Shown here one piece after another: positions 46,826-57,730 of a stretch of 64,000 bases of DNA. The translations under genes were made by a program, and so were the position numbers. Origin of the DNA: Mesobacillus maritimus (GTDB lineage: Bacteria > Bacillota > Bacilli > Bacillales > Cytobacillaceae); contig NZ_JACWFH010000012.1 of assembly GCF_019749255.1 (NCBI RefSeq), positions 358,194-422,193 on the forward strand. The letters run 5' to 3'. The notes under the pieces were generated by a model. The model ran no database searches, was not told where the DNA came from, and saw nothing but the letters and a program-made list of their open reading frames with translations. Numbering within the stretch: the stretch's first letter is position 1; each line of letters starts with the position of its first letter.

Positions 46826-47542
46826 CTATTCAATGGGAGTTTTATTTGGGGTACCTGGTTTTCTTGGATATTGCTTCGGTGTTTTTTTCTCTTTATGAAT
46901 GATTAAGATATTTCGTTCACTTTCTTCTACTGGCAATTTAAAAGCATGAGCACTAGCTAATTTTCCACCAAGAACAGTCAATGCTTTTTTCCCACTCTGT
47001 AACTCGTCCTCAGCCTGTCCACCCTTCATGGCAATAAATGTGCCGCCAACTTGTGCTAAAGGAAGGCAAAGCTCACTTAAAACAGATAATCTTGCTACTG
47101 CCCTCGCCATGACAAGCTGGTACTTTTCACGGTGATTTGGGTTCTTTCCAAACGTCTCTGCGCGGTCATGGACAAACTGCACATGTTCAAGACCGAGCTC
47201 TTGAGCTAAGTGTTCAAGAAAATTGATTCGCTTATTGAGTGAATCAACAATTGTGACTCGTAAACTTGGAAAGGCAATCTTCAAGGGGATGCTTGGAAAT
47301 CCTGCTCCAGCGCCCACATCGCAAATTGTCAGTGGTTGGGTAAAATCATAATAAAAAGCAGCCGAGACAGAATCATAAAAGTGTTTAAGATAAACTTCCT
47401 CCTGCTCTGTTATCGCCGTTAAATTCATTTTCTCATTCCACTCAACAAGCGTGTTGAAGTAAACTTCATATTGCTTCATCTGTTTCTCTGAGAGAGTAAT
47501 TCCTTTTTCAAGTAAGGCCTTTTGAAACTGCTCTGGATTCAT
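46826..47542 (-). CDS. rsmG: 16S rRNA (guanine527-N7)-methyltransferase
   Basis: This 238-residue SAM-dependent methyltransferase acts on G527 of 16S rRNA; loss gives low-level streptomycin resistance. It shows '[20 protein letters not shown]', '[20 protein letters not shown]' (SAM motif I) and '[20 protein letters not shown]'. It lies in the usual mnmG-rsmG-noc series with normal length. Confidence 0.97.
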   Translation of the reverse strand: MNPEQFQKALLEKGITLSEKQMKQYEVYFNTLVEWNEKMNLTAITEQEEVYLKHFYDSVSAAFYYDFTQPLTICDVGAGAGFPSIPLKIAFPSLRVTIVDSLNKRINFLEHLAQELGLEHVQFVHDRAETFGKNPNHREKYQLVMARAVARLSVLSELCLPLAQVGGTFIAMKGGQAEDELQSGKKALTVLGGKLASAHAFKLPVEESERNILIIHKEKKTPKQYPRKPGTPNKTPIE

Positions 47543-47714
47543 AGACTAATCCTTTCTACAAGGCTCTTTTCTCAAACTTCATTGCTGTAACAAGCAAAAA
47601 AATATGAGAAAAGAGCTTGCAAACATATTTAAACCTTCATAACAAACTGTTCTTTTGCAAAAATCAGCTTGTAGATTTTAGAACATTCTTTAACGTCCTT
47701 CTATAAAAATGGCA

Positions 47715-49604
47715 TTAATCGTTGGAAACCTTGGCAATTCTTCCTTGTTCAATATAAACAAGTAATATTGAAATATCGGCAGGATTAACACCAGAAATCC
47801 GTGAAGCCTGGGCAATGGACAGCGGGCGAACATTTTTCAACTTCTGTCGTGCCTCAGTTGCAATCCCGGAAATAGCATCGTAATCAATGTTATCTGGGAT
47901 CTTTTTATCTTCCATTTTTTTCAGACGGTCTACTTGCTGTAATGATTTTTCAATATAACCTTCGTACTTAATTTGAATTTCCACTTGCTCTTCAACATCT
48001 GAATCTAAAGCTGTCTCAGAAGGAACAAGCTGTTTAATATGGGTATAGGAAATTTCCGTACGTCTTAGGAAATCGGCAGCACGAATACCATCCTTCAGTT
48101 CACTTCCGCCTAATGAGCGAATAAGGCTCTGAACTTTTTCGGAAGGCTTTATGATGAGTGAGCGTAATCTCTTAACCTCTGCCTCAATTGCTTCTTTCTT
48201 CTGAAGAAAACGAGCATACCGTTCATCGGAGATCATTCCGAGTTCGTAGCCTTTTTCGGTTAGTCGTAAATCAGCATTATCATGGCGAAGTAACAAACGA
48301 TATTCCGCTCTTGATGTAAGCAATCGGTACGGTTCGTTCGTTCCCTTGGTCACAAGGTCATCAATCATCACCCCAATATAAGCATCAGAGCGACTTAAGA
48401 TCACTTCCTCTTTTCCAAGGGCTCTTCTTCCTGCATTAATACCTGCCATCAACCCTTGCCCAGCTGCTTCTTCATAACCAGATGTCCCGTTAATCTGTCC
48501 AGCAGTATAAAGGTTTTTCACAACTTTTGTTTCTAATGTTGGCCATAATTGTGTTGGCACAACCGCATCATACTCAATTGCATAACCTGGACGCATCATT
48601 TTTGCATGTTCAAGTGCTGGAATTGATTTTATTATTTGATGCTGAACTTCCTCAGGTAAGCTCGTCGATAATCCCTGTACATAAACTTCTTGTGTATGCC
48701 GTCCTTCTGGCTCAAGAAAGATCTGATGCCGCGGCTTATCATTAAAACGGACAACCTTGTCTTCAATTGACGGGCAATATCGCGGACCTGTTCCTTTGAT
48801 CATTCCTGAGAACATTGGTGAGCGATGAAGATTTTGGTCAATAATTTCATGCGTTTTTTCATTTGTGTACGTTAGCCAACAAGGCAATTGCTCAGTAATG
48901 TATTTTGTTGTCTCATACGAAAAGGCTCTTGGGGTTTCGTCCCCTGGTTGTATCTCTGTTTTCGAATAGTCAATTGTGTTGCTATGAATTCTTGGAGGAG
49001 TCCCTGTTTTAAATCGAACTAAGTCTAGCCCAATCTCTTCAAGATGCTCTGAAAGCTTGATAGAAGGTTGTTGGTTATTAGGCCCACTTGAATATTTTAA
49101 TTCTCCAAGAATAACTTCCCCACGTAGGAATGTACCAGTTGTAATGACTACTGTTTTGGAGCGGTACTCTGCTCCTGTCATCGTCACAACGCCTTTACAA
49201 ACATCATCTTCTACGATTAGACGTTCAACCATTCCTTGAATCATCGTTAAGTTTGGTTCTTCTTCCATTGTCTTTTTCATTTCATGTTGATAAGCAAATT
49301 TATCTGCTTGTGCCCGCAAAGCCCTTACTGCTGGCCCTTTTCCTGTATTTAACATCCTCATTTGGATATACGTTTTATCTATATTACGACCCATTTCGCC
49401 ACCAAGAGCGTCAATTTCTCTCACAACAATCCCTTTAGCTGGCCCACCAATTGAAGGATTGCAGGGCATAAACGCAATCATATCAAGATTGATGGTAATC
49501 ATTAATGTTTTGGCACCCATGCGTGCCGCCGCAAGGCTTGCTTCACTACCAGCATGACCCGCCCCAATTACGATGACATCATAATTTCCGGCTTCATATG
49601 ACAT
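47715..49604 (-). CDS. mnmG: tRNA uridine-5-carboxymethylaminomethyl modification enzyme MnmG
   Basis: This 629-residue FAD protein acts with MnmE to modify U34 of several tRNAs. The FAD-binding '[20 protein letters not shown]' lies at the N-terminus. '[20 protein letters not shown]', '[20 protein letters not shown]' and '[20 protein letters not shown]' are GidA signatures, and the helical C-terminal domain has '[20 protein letters not shown]'. The partner mnmE is immediately upstream. Confidence 0.98.
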   Translation of the reverse strand: MSYEAGNYDVIVIGAGHAGSEASLAAARMGAKTLMITINLDMIAFMPCNPSIGGPAKGIVVREIDALGGEMGRNIDKTYIQMRMLNTGKGPAVRALRAQADKFAYQHEMKKTMEEEPNLTMIQGMVERLIVEDDVCKGVVTMTGAEYRSKTVVITTGTFLRGEVILGELKYSSGPNNQQPSIKLSEHLEEIGLDLVRFKTGTPPRIHSNTIDYSKTEIQPGDETPRAFSYETTKYITEQLPCWLTYTNEKTHEIIDQNLHRSPMFSGMIKGTGPRYCPSIEDKVVRFNDKPRHQIFLEPEGRHTQEVYVQGLSTSLPEEVQHQIIKSIPALEHAKMMRPGYAIEYDAVVPTQLWPTLETKVVKNLYTAGQINGTSGYEEAAGQGLMAGINAGRRALGKEEVILSRSDAYIGVMIDDLVTKGTNEPYRLLTSRAEYRLLLRHDNADLRLTEKGYELGMISDERYARFLQKKEAIEAEVKRLRSLIIKPSEKVQSLIRSLGGSELKDGIRAADFLRRTEISYTHIKQLVPSETALDSDVEEQVEIQIKYEGYIEKSLQQVDRLKKMEDKKIPDNIDYDAISGIATEARQKLKNVRPLSIAQASRISGVNPADISILLVYIEQGRIAKVSND

Positions 49605-49679
49605 TTGGCTGCCTCCTTTATCTTATTAAGTTTTGTTCATTTAACGCGTAAGTATAAGTTTTCTTGAATTATTGTTCAG

Positions 49680-49795
49680 GAGCATTCAATTAGCTTGTAG
49701 CCCTCGCTCACGAGGTTATAGCGCCAGGCAATACGCAGCTGAACAGGGCAATTCCGCTTTTCTTTGTCCAGCTGCAGTGCCTTAGCACCTTTGCT
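49680..49795. repeat. Degenerate dispersed-repeat copy in the mnmG-mnmE gap
   Basis: GCTGAACAGGGCAATTCCGC followed by TTTTCTTTGTCCAGCTGCAG resembles the end of the element at 45420-45680 (shared GCTGAACA-GGC-TTCCGCTTTTCT). It is shorter and more diverged. Confidence 0.65.
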
Positions 49796-49798
49796 ATT

Positions 49799-51184
49799 CT
49801 ATTTGCCTAAACAGAATTGAGAAAATAACTGGTCAATTAGACTTTCATGTACACTGTCTCCAATGATTTCTCCAAGTAGTTCCCATGAGCGAGTTAAGTC
49901 TATTTGGACGATGTCAATTGGCGTGCCCATTTCTACTCCATCAATTGCTTCCTCAATGGCACGATTTGCTTGATTTAAAAGAGCAATATGGCGACTATTC
50001 GATACATAAGTCATATCGCCTGCTTCAATCGCACCCGTAAAGAACAAGGATGAAATTGCATCTTCAAGCTCATTGATTCCCTCATCTTCTTTTAGCGACG
50101 TTGTGACAATTCGGTAATCCTTAGCAAGGGTATTTACCTCACCCAGATCTAACTGCTGTGGTAGATCTGTCTTATTGACAATCACGATGACATCCATGCC
50201 TTCCACCGCTTTGAATAAGTTCCGATCTTCTTCTGAAAACTCTTCTGAGTAGTTAAGGACCAAGAGAATTAGATCCGCTTCCTTTAGAACCTGCCGCGAA
50301 CGTTCAACACCAATTCGCTCAACAATATCTTCGGTTTCACGAATACCGGCTGTATCTAATAATCGTAACGGTACCCCTCTTACATTTACATATTCTTCAA
50401 TGACATCTCTTGTTGTTCCAGGAATATCTGTAACAATCGCCTTATTCTCTTGTACCAGACTATTTAACAACGAAGATTTCCCTACATTTGGGCGACCAAC
50501 AATCACGGTTGATAACCCTTCGCGAAGAATTTTCCCCTGCTGCGAGGTCTGCAGCAATTTTTCTATTTCCTGATGAACATATCTTGATTTTTCAAGGAGC
50601 ATCTGATGAGTCATCTCTTCAACATCATCATACTCTGGATAATCTATATTCACTTCTACATGTGCTAATATTTCAAGGATTTCCTGACGAAGCTTACGAA
50701 TAAGGCGTGATAGGCGTCCATCCATTTGTCCTAGAGCAACATTCATTGCTCTATCCGTTTTCGCACGAATTAAATCAATCACCGCTTCTGCCTGTGAAAG
50801 ATCGATACGCCCGTTCAAGAAAGCCCTCTTGGTAAACTCCCCTGGCTCTGCTAACCTTGCACCTTCATTAAGGACCAACTGTAACACTCGATTTACTGAC
50901 ACCAAACCACCGTGGCAATTGATTTCGATTACATCTTCCTTCGTGAACGTTTTTGGCCCTTTCATCACCGAAACCATTACTTCCTCTGCTACCTCGTTCG
51001 ACTTTGGGTCAACAATATGTCCATAATGAATCGTATGAGAAGAAACATCCATCAACCTTTTGTTTCCGACTCCCTTAAAAAGCCTGTCCGCTATGTTAAA
51101 AGCATCATCCCCGCTTAAGCGAACAATCGCAATCGCGCCTTCTCCCATGGGGGTGGAAATCGCAGCAATTGTATCAAACTCCAT
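49799..51184 (-). CDS. mnmE: tRNA modification GTPase MnmE
   Basis: This 461-residue GTPase forms the MnmE-MnmG complex. The folate-binding N-terminal domain starts '[20 protein letters not shown]'. A helical domain carries the inserted G domain ('[20 protein letters not shown]', '[14 protein letters not shown]', 'VNKTDLPQ'). The family C-terminus 'FCLGK' supplies the catalytic Cys. The upstream gap to khpB carries DnaA boxes. Confidence 0.98.
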   Translation of the reverse strand: MEFDTIAAISTPMGEGAIAIVRLSGDDAFNIADRLFKGVGNKRLMDVSSHTIHYGHIVDPKSNEVAEEVMVSVMKGPKTFTKEDVIEINCHGGLVSVNRVLQLVLNEGARLAEPGEFTKRAFLNGRIDLSQAEAVIDLIRAKTDRAMNVALGQMDGRLSRLIRKLRQEILEILAHVEVNIDYPEYDDVEEMTHQMLLEKSRYVHQEIEKLLQTSQQGKILREGLSTVIVGRPNVGKSSLLNSLVQENKAIVTDIPGTTRDVIEEYVNVRGVPLRLLDTAGIRETEDIVERIGVERSRQVLKEADLILLVLNYSEEFSEEDRNLFKAVEGMDVIVIVNKTDLPQQLDLGEVNTLAKDYRIVTTSLKEDEGINELEDAISSLFFTGAIEAGDMTYVSNSRHIALLNQANRAIEEAIDGVEMGTPIDIVQIDLTRSWELLGEIIGDSVHESLIDQLFSQFCLGK

Positions 51185-51289
51185 CTTTTCACCTCATTAC
51201 TTTGAACCGTCCATCTATTTCATTCTTATTGTTCACCAAAATTATAGAATATCACACCTACTATAAAAAAAATAGAATCCTATCAGGGC

Positions 51290-51343
51290 TTATCCACAAT
51301 AAATTTAAACATAAATTATTTTAACTTATCCACATGTGAATAA
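51290..51343. promoter_or_regulatory. DnaA boxes in the khpB-mnmE gap
   Basis: TTATCCACA at 51290-51298 and 51326-51334 (both perfect), and TGTGAATAA (inverted TTATTCACA) at 51335-51343 abutting the second. The rest of the roughly 360-bp gap is AT-rich and shows no gene. Confidence 0.75.
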
Positions 51344-51505
51344 CAATAAATCCAAACGCTGGACTGCAAGAAATCTCTTCCCCTTCATTTGACTTGGGTG
51401 TTGCTTTTCGTCAAATCAACCAAAAATTAATAGTACTATGCTGCAAATTAAAGACCTAAACAAGCTAGCCAATTCCATCCCAATAGAATCAAGTCCTAGA
51501 AAACT

Positions 51506-51538
51506 AAAAAAACCGATCTGCTTAACAGACCGGTTTTG
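51506..51538 (-). terminator. Terminator of khpB
   Basis: AAACCG-TCTG and GCAGA-CGGTTT form a stem with one mismatch, followed by TTTTTTTAG on the minus strand. Confidence 0.82.
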
Positions 51539-51548
51539 TCTAAATATT

Positions 51549-52172
51549 TTATTTTCCAGCAGGAGATATAACAATGTGACGATGTGGCTCACTGCCATCT
51601 GAAAATGTTTTTACCTTTTTGTTCTTCATCAAAGCGGTATGAATAACTTTCCGCTCATAAGAAGGCATTGGTTCAAGTGCAACGTCTTTTCCTGTTTTAA
51701 GTGCCTTTTGGGCAAGACGTTCTGCTAATTGGACCAGCGTGTCATTTCTTCGTTTGCGATAATCCTCCGCATCAACCAAGACAGTATAGAATTGAGTTGA
51801 GTAACGATTCATCACAAGTTGAGTTAAATATTGGAGTGAGTTAAGCGTTTGTCCTCTTTTTCCAATCAACAAAGCAATCTTTTCGCCAGTCAATATAAAG
51901 TGAACTTGCCTTCCCTCTTTTTTTACTTCCACTTCTGCTGGAGCACCGAGCCCGTTTGCAACCATCTTAAGGTAGTTGGTTGCTTCTTCAAATGGATCAA
52001 TCTTCACTGTTACCTTGACGATTGCTGGCCGAGAACCAAAGATCCCAAAGATTCCTTTTTTCCCTTCATCAATCACCTGAGTTTCTGTGCGGTCCTTCGT
52101 TGTCTGTAATTGAGCCAGTGCCGATTTTACTGCTTCTTCGACTGTTTGTCCTGTAGCAGTTATCTGTTTCAC
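51549..52172 (-). CDS. khpB: RNA-binding protein KhpB (Jag)
   Basis: The 207 residues contain an N-terminal Jag domain ('TATGQTVEEAVKSALAQL'), a KH domain ('LIGKRGQTLNSLQYLTQLVM') and an R3H domain ('MPSYERKVIHTALMKNKKVK', 'SDGSEPHRHIVISP'). KhpB/Jag binds RNA and influences wall synthesis and division. The GTG start shares one base with the yidC stop, so the two are translationally coupled. Confidence 0.96.
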   Translation of the reverse strand: MKQITATGQTVEEAVKSALAQLQTTKDRTETQVIDEGKKGIFGIFGSRPAIVKVTVKIDPFEEATNYLKMVANGLGAPAEVEVKKEGRQVHFILTGEKIALLIGKRGQTLNSLQYLTQLVMNRYSTQFYTVLVDAEDYRKRRNDTLVQLAERLAQKALKTGKDVALEPMPSYERKVIHTALMKNKKVKTFSDGSEPHRHIVISPAGK

Positions 52173-52948
52173 TACTTCTTAGCTCCTCCCGCATTGCCGG
52201 TAGCTGGTTGATTTTTCAAATCCGGCCCTTTAATAAGTATTGTTTGGATAATAGAAAAAATATTCCCCACAACCCAGTACAAGGATAAAGCTGAAGGAAG
52301 TGAAATAGCGAAAACAAGAATCATGATTGGCATCATCCAAAGCATCATTTTCATTTGTGGATTATCTGGCATTCCCATCATCATAATTTTCTGCTGCGTG
52401 AAAGTGGTGATCCCCGCTAATATTGGCAACAGGTAAATTGGATCTGGAGAACCTAAATCAAACCAAAGAAAATTATGCCCAGCTATTTCCCTTGTTCTTA
52501 CGATTGCGTGGTAAAAACCAATTAGGATTGGCATTTGCACAAAGATTGGCATACATCCAGCAAGTGGATTGACGCCATGCTTTTGAAATAAGGCCATCGT
52601 TTCTTGTTGCAATTTTTGCTGTGTTTTCTGGTCCTTTGAGCTGTACTTTGCTTGTAATTCTTTTAGTTCAGGCTGAATAGCTTGCATTGCTTTTGAACTT
52701 CTTGTCTGTTTAATCATAAGTGGCAAAATTGCAAAACGAATTAAAATCGTAACGGCAATTAGAGAAAGTCCAAAGCTACCACCAAGCCACCCTGCCATGC
52801 TCACAATTAACCATGATAGTGGATAAACAATATATTCATTCCAAAAGCCCTCGCTTTCAGATGTGATGGCCTGATTATATTCTGTACAGCCAGAAAGAAC
52901 TGTTACCAGAAGCAATAGACCAATGATAAGAAACATTCTATTTTTCAA
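52172..52948 (-). CDS. yidC: Membrane protein insertase YidC (SpoIIIJ)
   Basis: This 258-residue insertase helps fold and insert membrane proteins. A lipoprotein signal with 'LVTVLSGC' at the N-terminus is followed by five helices. The conserved Arg lies in '[19 protein letters not shown]' and a cytoplasmic hairpin follows it. Later motifs are '[20 protein letters not shown]' and '[20 protein letters not shown]'. It belongs to the rpmH-rnpA-yidC-khpB block and corresponds to SpoIIIJ of B. subtilis. Confidence 0.96.
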   Translation of the reverse strand: MKNRMFLIIGLLLLVTVLSGCTEYNQAITSESEGFWNEYIVYPLSWLIVSMAGWLGGSFGLSLIAVTILIRFAILPLMIKQTRSSKAMQAIQPELKELQAKYSSKDQKTQQKLQQETMALFQKHGVNPLAGCMPIFVQMPILIGFYHAIVRTREIAGHNFLWFDLGSPDPIYLLPILAGITTFTQQKIMMMGMPDNPQMKMMLWMMPIMILVFAISLPSALSLYWVVGNIFSIIQTILIKGPDLKNQPATGNAGGAKK

Positions 52949-53141
52949 TCCCTATTTCCTCCTAACCGTGATGTTTACATCTCGCATAATTCATATAATT
53001 TGAATGACCTAGAGCATTTTTCCACTTTGTATGTACTATTCCCGCACTGGTCAAGAAAACATTTCTATAGTCAGTCCAAATGTATTTTATCATCTTTTAT
53101 AAAAAAGCGCTTTAAAAAAAGGAACAATATCATTAATTTCC

Positions 53142-53504
53142 TCAAACATTATGACCATTGTTCCTTTTTTTCAAAACGCGTGCAACTTTTAATACATGTT
53201 CAAGACTCTTCTTTATCTCCTGCATCCCCATATCAGCGGCTGGTTTCCTGGCAATAATCACATAATCATTTCCCGGTCTTACCTCTTCCTTTAATTCAAG
53301 GAATGATTGGCGGATATATCTCTTAATTTGATTTCGCGTAACGGCGTTCCCAAGCTTTTTGCTAACAGATAACCCAATTCGAAATGTTTCCTGATCCTGC
53401 TTTTTTAAAACATACACAACAAATTGACGATTTGCAAAGGATTTCCCGTTCTGAAAAACTTGTTGAAACTCTTTATTTTTTTTAATCCGCAATTCTTTTT
53501 TCAT
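53142..53504 (-). CDS. rnpA: Ribonuclease P protein component
   Basis: This 120-residue protein cofactor of RNase P matures tRNA 5' ends. The motif '[20 protein letters not shown]' contains the conserved RNR-like signature, and '[14 protein letters not shown]' follows. It is rich in basic residues. It lies between rpmH and yidC, as usual. Confidence 0.97.
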   Translation of the reverse strand: MKKELRIKKNKEFQQVFQNGKSFANRQFVVYVLKKQDQETFRIGLSVSKKLGNAVTRNQIKRYIRQSFLELKEEVRPGNDYVIIARKPAADMGMQEIKKSLEHVLKVARVLKKRNNGHNV

Positions 53505-53768
53505 TCGAACACACCTTCACTCAGAGTTACGAACCTTATAATGGGCTTTTTTTGGGTCTTACAAACCTATTTTCAATAAATTTGAGCTAAATTCGTAAGG
53601 ATGTAGCAAAAACCCTAGTACCCATTCTTACCCCAAAACAAGCTGTCTTGTTTGTTGCTAGTTATTCGTAAGCTCTTTTCTCGTTAATTTTTCAGAGAAA
53701 CAAGGCTTAATCCATCATAACTTATATCCAAAAGCAACATAAGTTATAGGAAAAGACCCTTGATAAAA

Positions 53769-53798
53769 GGAAAAAAAGACCACTGACAGTTCAGTGGC
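53769..53798 (-). terminator. Terminator of rpmH
   Basis: CCACTGA pairs with TCAGTGG around four bases, then TCTTTTTTT on the minus strand, just after the stop codon. Confidence 0.88.
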
Positions 53799-53933
53799 CT
53801 AAGCAGATAATACTTTTCTTCCTTTACGACGACGGCGAGCAAGAACCTTGCGGCCGTTTGCAGTACTCATGCGGCTACGGAAGCCGTGAACTTTACTATG
53901 CTTACGTTTATTTGGTTGGTAAGTTCTTTTCAT
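53799..53933 (-). CDS. rpmH: 50S ribosomal protein L34
   Basis: A 44-codon gene giving the highly basic L34: start '[20 protein letters not shown]', then '[20 protein letters not shown]' and the end 'VLSA'. GGGAGGTG lies upstream of the ATG. It is the first gene left of the origin and transcribed away from dnaA. Confidence 0.98.
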   Translation of the reverse strand: MKRTYQPNKRKHSKVHGFRSRMSTANGRKVLARRRRKGRKVLSA

Positions 53934-54240
53934 ATATGACACCTCCCTGAGGAATTAGCTGCTATCAGACAGTCCTACTAATTATAAGGACGGTACCAGT
54001 AAAATGTCAATAGTAACCGGAAGAAAACTGCAAGACTCCACTAAGATAAGTTTTTCCAGTTTAGAATCTCCCTCTTGTTCAAAGATTAGTAAAAACCACT
54101 GTGTTGATTCTGGAAAGACTTTATTTGAAGTTCACATAGATCATTCTGTCTGTCTTCTCAAATAGAGATCTGTTTTCTGGAACACAAATAAATGTAAAAG
54201 CAGCCTATTGTATAGAAACAAGAACCCCCTCTACATCTGC

Positions 54241-54560
54241 TTGTGGACAAAAATCGACACGTTTTTCTTTATCCACAATAGCAATTCACACCTTTTGCAC
54301 AATAAATGGTCCTGTGGACAATTATTTTCCACATAGGCATGGTATTGTGGATAAAGTATGAAAAAGCGTTGCGCCTTCTTAATTTATTTGATATTATATT
54401 TGTGTTTTCACTCTTAACAACTGGTGCACTAAATATTAGTTATCCACAAATTGTGGACAACCTGTGGATAGGTTATCCAAGACTGTGATTTACACTTTGT
54501 CCACAATCAGTGGATATTGTCGAATAACCGCATTATTTCCTATTATATATTTTTCCACAT
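54241..54560. promoter_or_regulatory. oriC, upstream DnaA-box region (rpmH-dnaA gap)
   Basis: Perfect boxes TTATCCACA are at 54269-54277, 54346-54354 (inverted) and 54440-54448. One-mismatch forms include inverted TTGTCCACA at 54242, 54313 and 54452, TTTTCCACA at 54325 and 54551, CTATCCACA (inverted) at 54463, and TTGTCCACA at 54497. Both orientations occur. This corresponds to the incB-like box region upstream of dnaA in B. subtilis. Confidence 0.92.
54369..54397 (+). promoter_or_regulatory. Probable dnaA promoter
   Basis: TTGCGC, 17 bases, TATTAT. It lies within the DnaA-box field, so DnaA could repress its own gene. The -35 match is weak. Confidence 0.5.
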
Positions 54561-54652
54561 TAATAGACTTGTATAATTATAAATTTCGCCACTTTCGGCT
54601 TATGCAATGGTTATGCACTTGAAGTAAATCTTGCTAAAAGGAGGGTTATGGA

Positions 54653-55999
54653 TTGGAAAATATCGCGGACCTCTGGAACCAGGCCTTGTCGAAAATTGAG
54701 AAAAAAATAAGTAAACCAAGTTTTGATACATGGTTAAAAGCAACCAAGGCTCATTCACTCCAGGGAGATACACTGACCATTACAGCCCCGAATGAGTTCG
54801 CCCGCGACTGGCTAGAAGAACGGTATTCTCAGCTAATAAGCGGGATTCTTTATGAGGTGACTGGAGAAAACCTCGCTATAAAGTTTATTATTCCGCAAAA
54901 TCAAAGCGAGGAAGATATTAATTTACCGGTTCCACCAAGGAAGATGAGTAAGGAAGACGATTCGCATGACCTTCCGAATAATATGCTAAACCCAAAATAT
55001 ATCTTCGATAGCTTTGTTATTGGCTCGGGGAACCGCTTTGCCCATGCTGCCTCACTAGCAGTCGCTGAAGCTCCCGCAAAAGCATACAATCCACTCTTTA
55101 TTTATGGTGGTGTCGGTTTAGGAAAGACTCACCTCATGCACGCGATTGGTCATTATGTTCAGGAGCATAACCCTTCCGCCAAGGTTGTCTATCTAACTTC
55201 TGAAAAGTTTACAAACGAGTTCATTAACTCGATTCGTGACAACAAAGCTGTTGAGTTTCGGAACAAGTATCGTAAAGTCGATGTTCTTCTTATAGATGAT
55301 ATTCAGTTTCTAGCTGGAAAAGAATCAACTCAGGAAGAGTTTTTCCATACGTTTAATACTCTCCATGAGGAAAGTAAGCAAATTATTATCTCTAGTGATC
55401 GACCACCAAAGGAAATTCCAACCCTAGAAGATCGTCTACGATCCCGTTTCGAATGGGGCTTAATCACTGATATTACACCTCCAGACCTGGAAACACGGGT
55501 GGCCATTCTTAAGAAAAAGGCAAAAGCAGAGGGTCTAGACATTCCGAACGAGGTCATGTTGTACATTGCAAATCAGATCGATTCCAATATTCGTGAGCTC
55601 GAAGGGGCATTAATAAGAGTAGTGGCATATTCTTCGCTTATTAATAAAGACATTAACGCTGACCTTGCAGCAGAGGCATTGAAGGACATTATTCCTAGTT
55701 CAAAGCCAAAAGTCATTACAATCCTTGATATTCAAAGGACTGTTGGTCAGCATTACAATGTTAAACTTGAAGATTTTAAAGCAAAGAAACGAACGAAATC
55801 AGTTGCTTTCCCAAGGCAAATCGCTATGTATCTTTCTCGAGAACTAACTGACTTCTCCCTTCCGAAAATTGGGGAAGAGTTCGGAGGCCGTGATCATACA
55901 ACTGTCATTCATGCTCATGAAAAGATTTCAAAGCTCCTTGCGACCGACTCTGCACTTCAAAAGCAGTTAAAAGAAATCCATGAGCAGTTAAAAATTTAG
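54653..55999 (+). CDS. dnaA: Replication initiator DnaA
   Basis: This 448-residue AAA+ initiator binds DnaA boxes and opens the origin. Domain I starts '[20 protein letters not shown]'. The AAA+ domain has Walker A '[18 protein letters not shown]' and Walker B '[14 protein letters not shown]'. Domain IV has the box-recognition signature '[19 protein letters not shown]'. The start is TTG, with AAGGAGGG seven bases upstream; the B. subtilis gene also starts with a TTG. First gene of the plus-strand arm. Confidence 0.99.
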   Translation: MENIADLWNQALSKIEKKISKPSFDTWLKATKAHSLQGDTLTITAPNEFARDWLEERYSQLISGILYEVTGENLAIKFIIPQNQSEEDINLPVPPRKMSKEDDSHDLPNNMLNPKYIFDSFVIGSGNRFAHAASLAVAEAPAKAYNPLFIYGGVGLGKTHLMHAIGHYVQEHNPSAKVVYLTSEKFTNEFINSIRDNKAVEFRNKYRKVDVLLIDDIQFLAGKESTQEEFFHTFNTLHEESKQIIISSDRPPKEIPTLEDRLRSRFEWGLITDITPPDLETRVAILKKKAKAEGLDIPNEVMLYIANQIDSNIRELEGALIRVVAYSSLINKDINADLAAEALKDIIPSSKPKVITILDIQRTVGQHYNVKLEDFKAKKRTKSVAFPRQIAMYLSRELTDFSLPKIGEEFGGRDHTTVIHAHEKISKLLATDSALQKQLKEIHEQLKI

Positions 56000-56005
56000 G
56001 GAAAT

Positions 56006-56150
56006 TGTGAATAACTCAAACCAGTTTACACACAGTCTGTCCACATGTTGATAGGCTGTGTTTCCTTGTCGAAAAATAGGTTATCCACAAATCCACAGCG
56101 CCTATTAGTACTTTTACTATATTTTTAAAATATAAATATATGCCTTAAAA
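56006..56150. promoter_or_regulatory. oriC, downstream DnaA boxes and unwinding region (dnaA-dnaN gap)
   Basis: Inverted TTATTCACA (56006-56014), CTGTCCACA (56037-56045), then TTATCCACA (56081-56089) followed at once by AAATCCACA (56089-56097). Next comes a short GC step, trinucleotide-like repeats (CTATTAGTACTTTTACTAT) and an AT-only stretch to about 56150. This is the same order as the B. subtilis unwinding system (boxes, GC cluster, DnaA-trios, AT-rich DNA). Confidence 0.9.
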
Positions 56151-56183
56151 TCGAAATAAATACCAAATTGGAGGATTTTTAAA

Positions 56184-57320
56184 ATGAGGTTTATCATCCA
56201 GAGGGACTATTTATTACAAAGTGTTCAAGATGTGATGAAGGCAGTAACAAGCAGAACAACCATTCCAATTTTGACTGGAATTAAAATTGTTGTCTCCGAA
56301 GAAGGGGTAACACTAACGGGTAGTGACTCCGACGTTTCAATTGAATCGTTTATTCCGAAAGAAGATGGCGATAAAGAAATTGTTGAAATTAAACAAACAG
56401 GCTCTATTGTTCTACAAGCTAAATTCTTTAGTGAGATTGTTAGAAAATTACCGACTGATACTGTAGAAATTGTAGTTGAGAACCACTTACAAACTGTAAT
56501 TCGATCCGGAAAATCAGAATTCAATTTAAACGGGTTAGATGCGGAAGAGTATCCTCACTTACCACAAATTGCTGAAGAAAATGTATTTCGAATTCCAACG
56601 GATTTACTAAAGGCTTTAATTCGCCAAACTGTTTTCGCAGTGTCCACCTCAGAAACACGTCCAATCTTGACAGGTGTCAACTGGAAGGTAGAAGACAATG
56701 AATTGATCTGTATTGCAACAGATAGCCATCGCTTAGCTTTAAGAAAGGCTAGACTTGAAACAGAAGCAGTTGGGAAACATAATGTTGTGATTCCTGGTAA
56801 AAGTTTGACAGAGCTTAGCAAAATCCTCGATGATACGGCAGCGATGGTAGACATTGTTATAACCGAAAATCAAGTACTCTTTAAAACAAAGCACTTATTA
56901 TTCTTCTCCCGACTTCTAGAAGGGAATTATCCTGATACAGCAAGATTGATTCCGAACGAGAGAAAGACAGATGTGGTAGTCAATACAAAAGAATTCCTTC
57001 AAGCAATTGACCGTGCTTCTTTATTGGCAAGAGAAGGGAAAAACAACGTTGTAAAATTTGCAATTTTAGAGGGAAATACGATTGAAGTTTCTTCGAACAC
57101 TCCTGAAATTGGGAAGGTAGTCGAAGAAATTCCGGCTCAATCTGTTGAAGGGGAAGAACTGAAGATTTCTTTTAGTGCGAAATACATGATGGACGCTTTA
57201 AAAGCCCTAGAAGGTAGTGAAATTCAAATTTCTTTCACAGGTGCAATGAGACCTTTTGTTATTCGTCCACTAAATGACGAAGCAATTCTTCAGTTAATTT
57301 TACCTGTTAGAACTTACTAA
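56184..57320 (+). CDS. dnaN: DNA polymerase III sliding clamp (beta subunit)
   Basis: This 378-residue clamp encircles DNA and tethers the polymerase. Three similar domains are visible: N-terminal 'MRFIIQRDYLLQSVQDVMKA', middle 'ETRPILTGVNWKVEDNELIC' with 'DSHRLALRKARLE', and C-terminal 'MRPFVIRPLNDEAILQLILP' ending 'VRTY'. GGAGG precedes the ATG. A terminator separates it from yaaA. Confidence 0.99.
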   Translation: MRFIIQRDYLLQSVQDVMKAVTSRTTIPILTGIKIVVSEEGVTLTGSDSDVSIESFIPKEDGDKEIVEIKQTGSIVLQAKFFSEIVRKLPTDTVEIVVENHLQTVIRSGKSEFNLNGLDAEEYPHLPQIAEENVFRIPTDLLKALIRQTVFAVSTSETRPILTGVNWKVEDNELICIATDSHRLALRKARLETEAVGKHNVVIPGKSLTELSKILDDTAAMVDIVITENQVLFKTKHLLFFSRLLEGNYPDTARLIPNERKTDVVVNTKEFLQAIDRASLLAREGKNNVVKFAILEGNTIEVSSNTPEIGKVVEEIPAQSVEGEELKISFSAKYMMDALKALEGSEIQISFTGAMRPFVIRPLNDEAILQLILPVRTY

Positions 57321-57389
57321 TAAAGAAAAGCACAAGCAATAGGTTTTGAAAAAACCTCAAGGTTAAAGCTCTTTCCTAGCTTGTTTCTG

Positions 57390-57428
57390 CGTCTAAAACC
57401 CTTGTCAAACAGGCGAGGGTTTTTTCTT
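57390..57428 (+). terminator. Terminator of dnaN
   Basis: AAAACCCTTGTC pairs with GGCGAGGGTTTT with two G-T pairs, followed by TT. Confidence 0.82.
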
Positions 57429-57496
57429 TGCTTGTCTCTTGAACGTTTATTTAGTAAAATAAAGTATTAAATCCTTTTAAAGAAATGGTGAAAAAA

Positions 57497-57712
57497 ATGA
57501 GCGAGGAAATTAAAATTGACACAGAGTTCATTACAATGGGCCAGTTTCTTAAGTTAGCAGAGATTATTCAGTCCGGCGGAATGGCTAAGTGGTTTTTAAG
57601 TGAACATGAAGTCTATGTCAACGGAGAACAAGATCAAAGAAGAGGAAGGAAACTCAGGAACGGTGATGAAATTGATATCCCTGGGTTCGGCAAATTCCTA
57701 GTCAGTCAATGA
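57497..57712 (+). CDS. yaaA: S4-domain RNA-binding protein YaaA (RlbA)
   Basis: This 71-residue S4-like domain protein ('ITMGQFLKLAEIIQSGGMAK', 'GRKLRNGDEIDI') probably binds rRNA, and its gene always lies between dnaN and recF. An in-frame ATG at 57485 overlaps the GGTG ribosome site region, and family length supports 57497. It ends 18 bp before recF. Confidence 0.93.
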   Translation: MSEEIKIDTEFITMGQFLKLAEIIQSGGMAKWFLSEHEVYVNGEQDQRRGRKLRNGDEIDIPGFGKFLVSQ

Positions 57713-57730
57713 TCAAAGGATGGGCCATTC

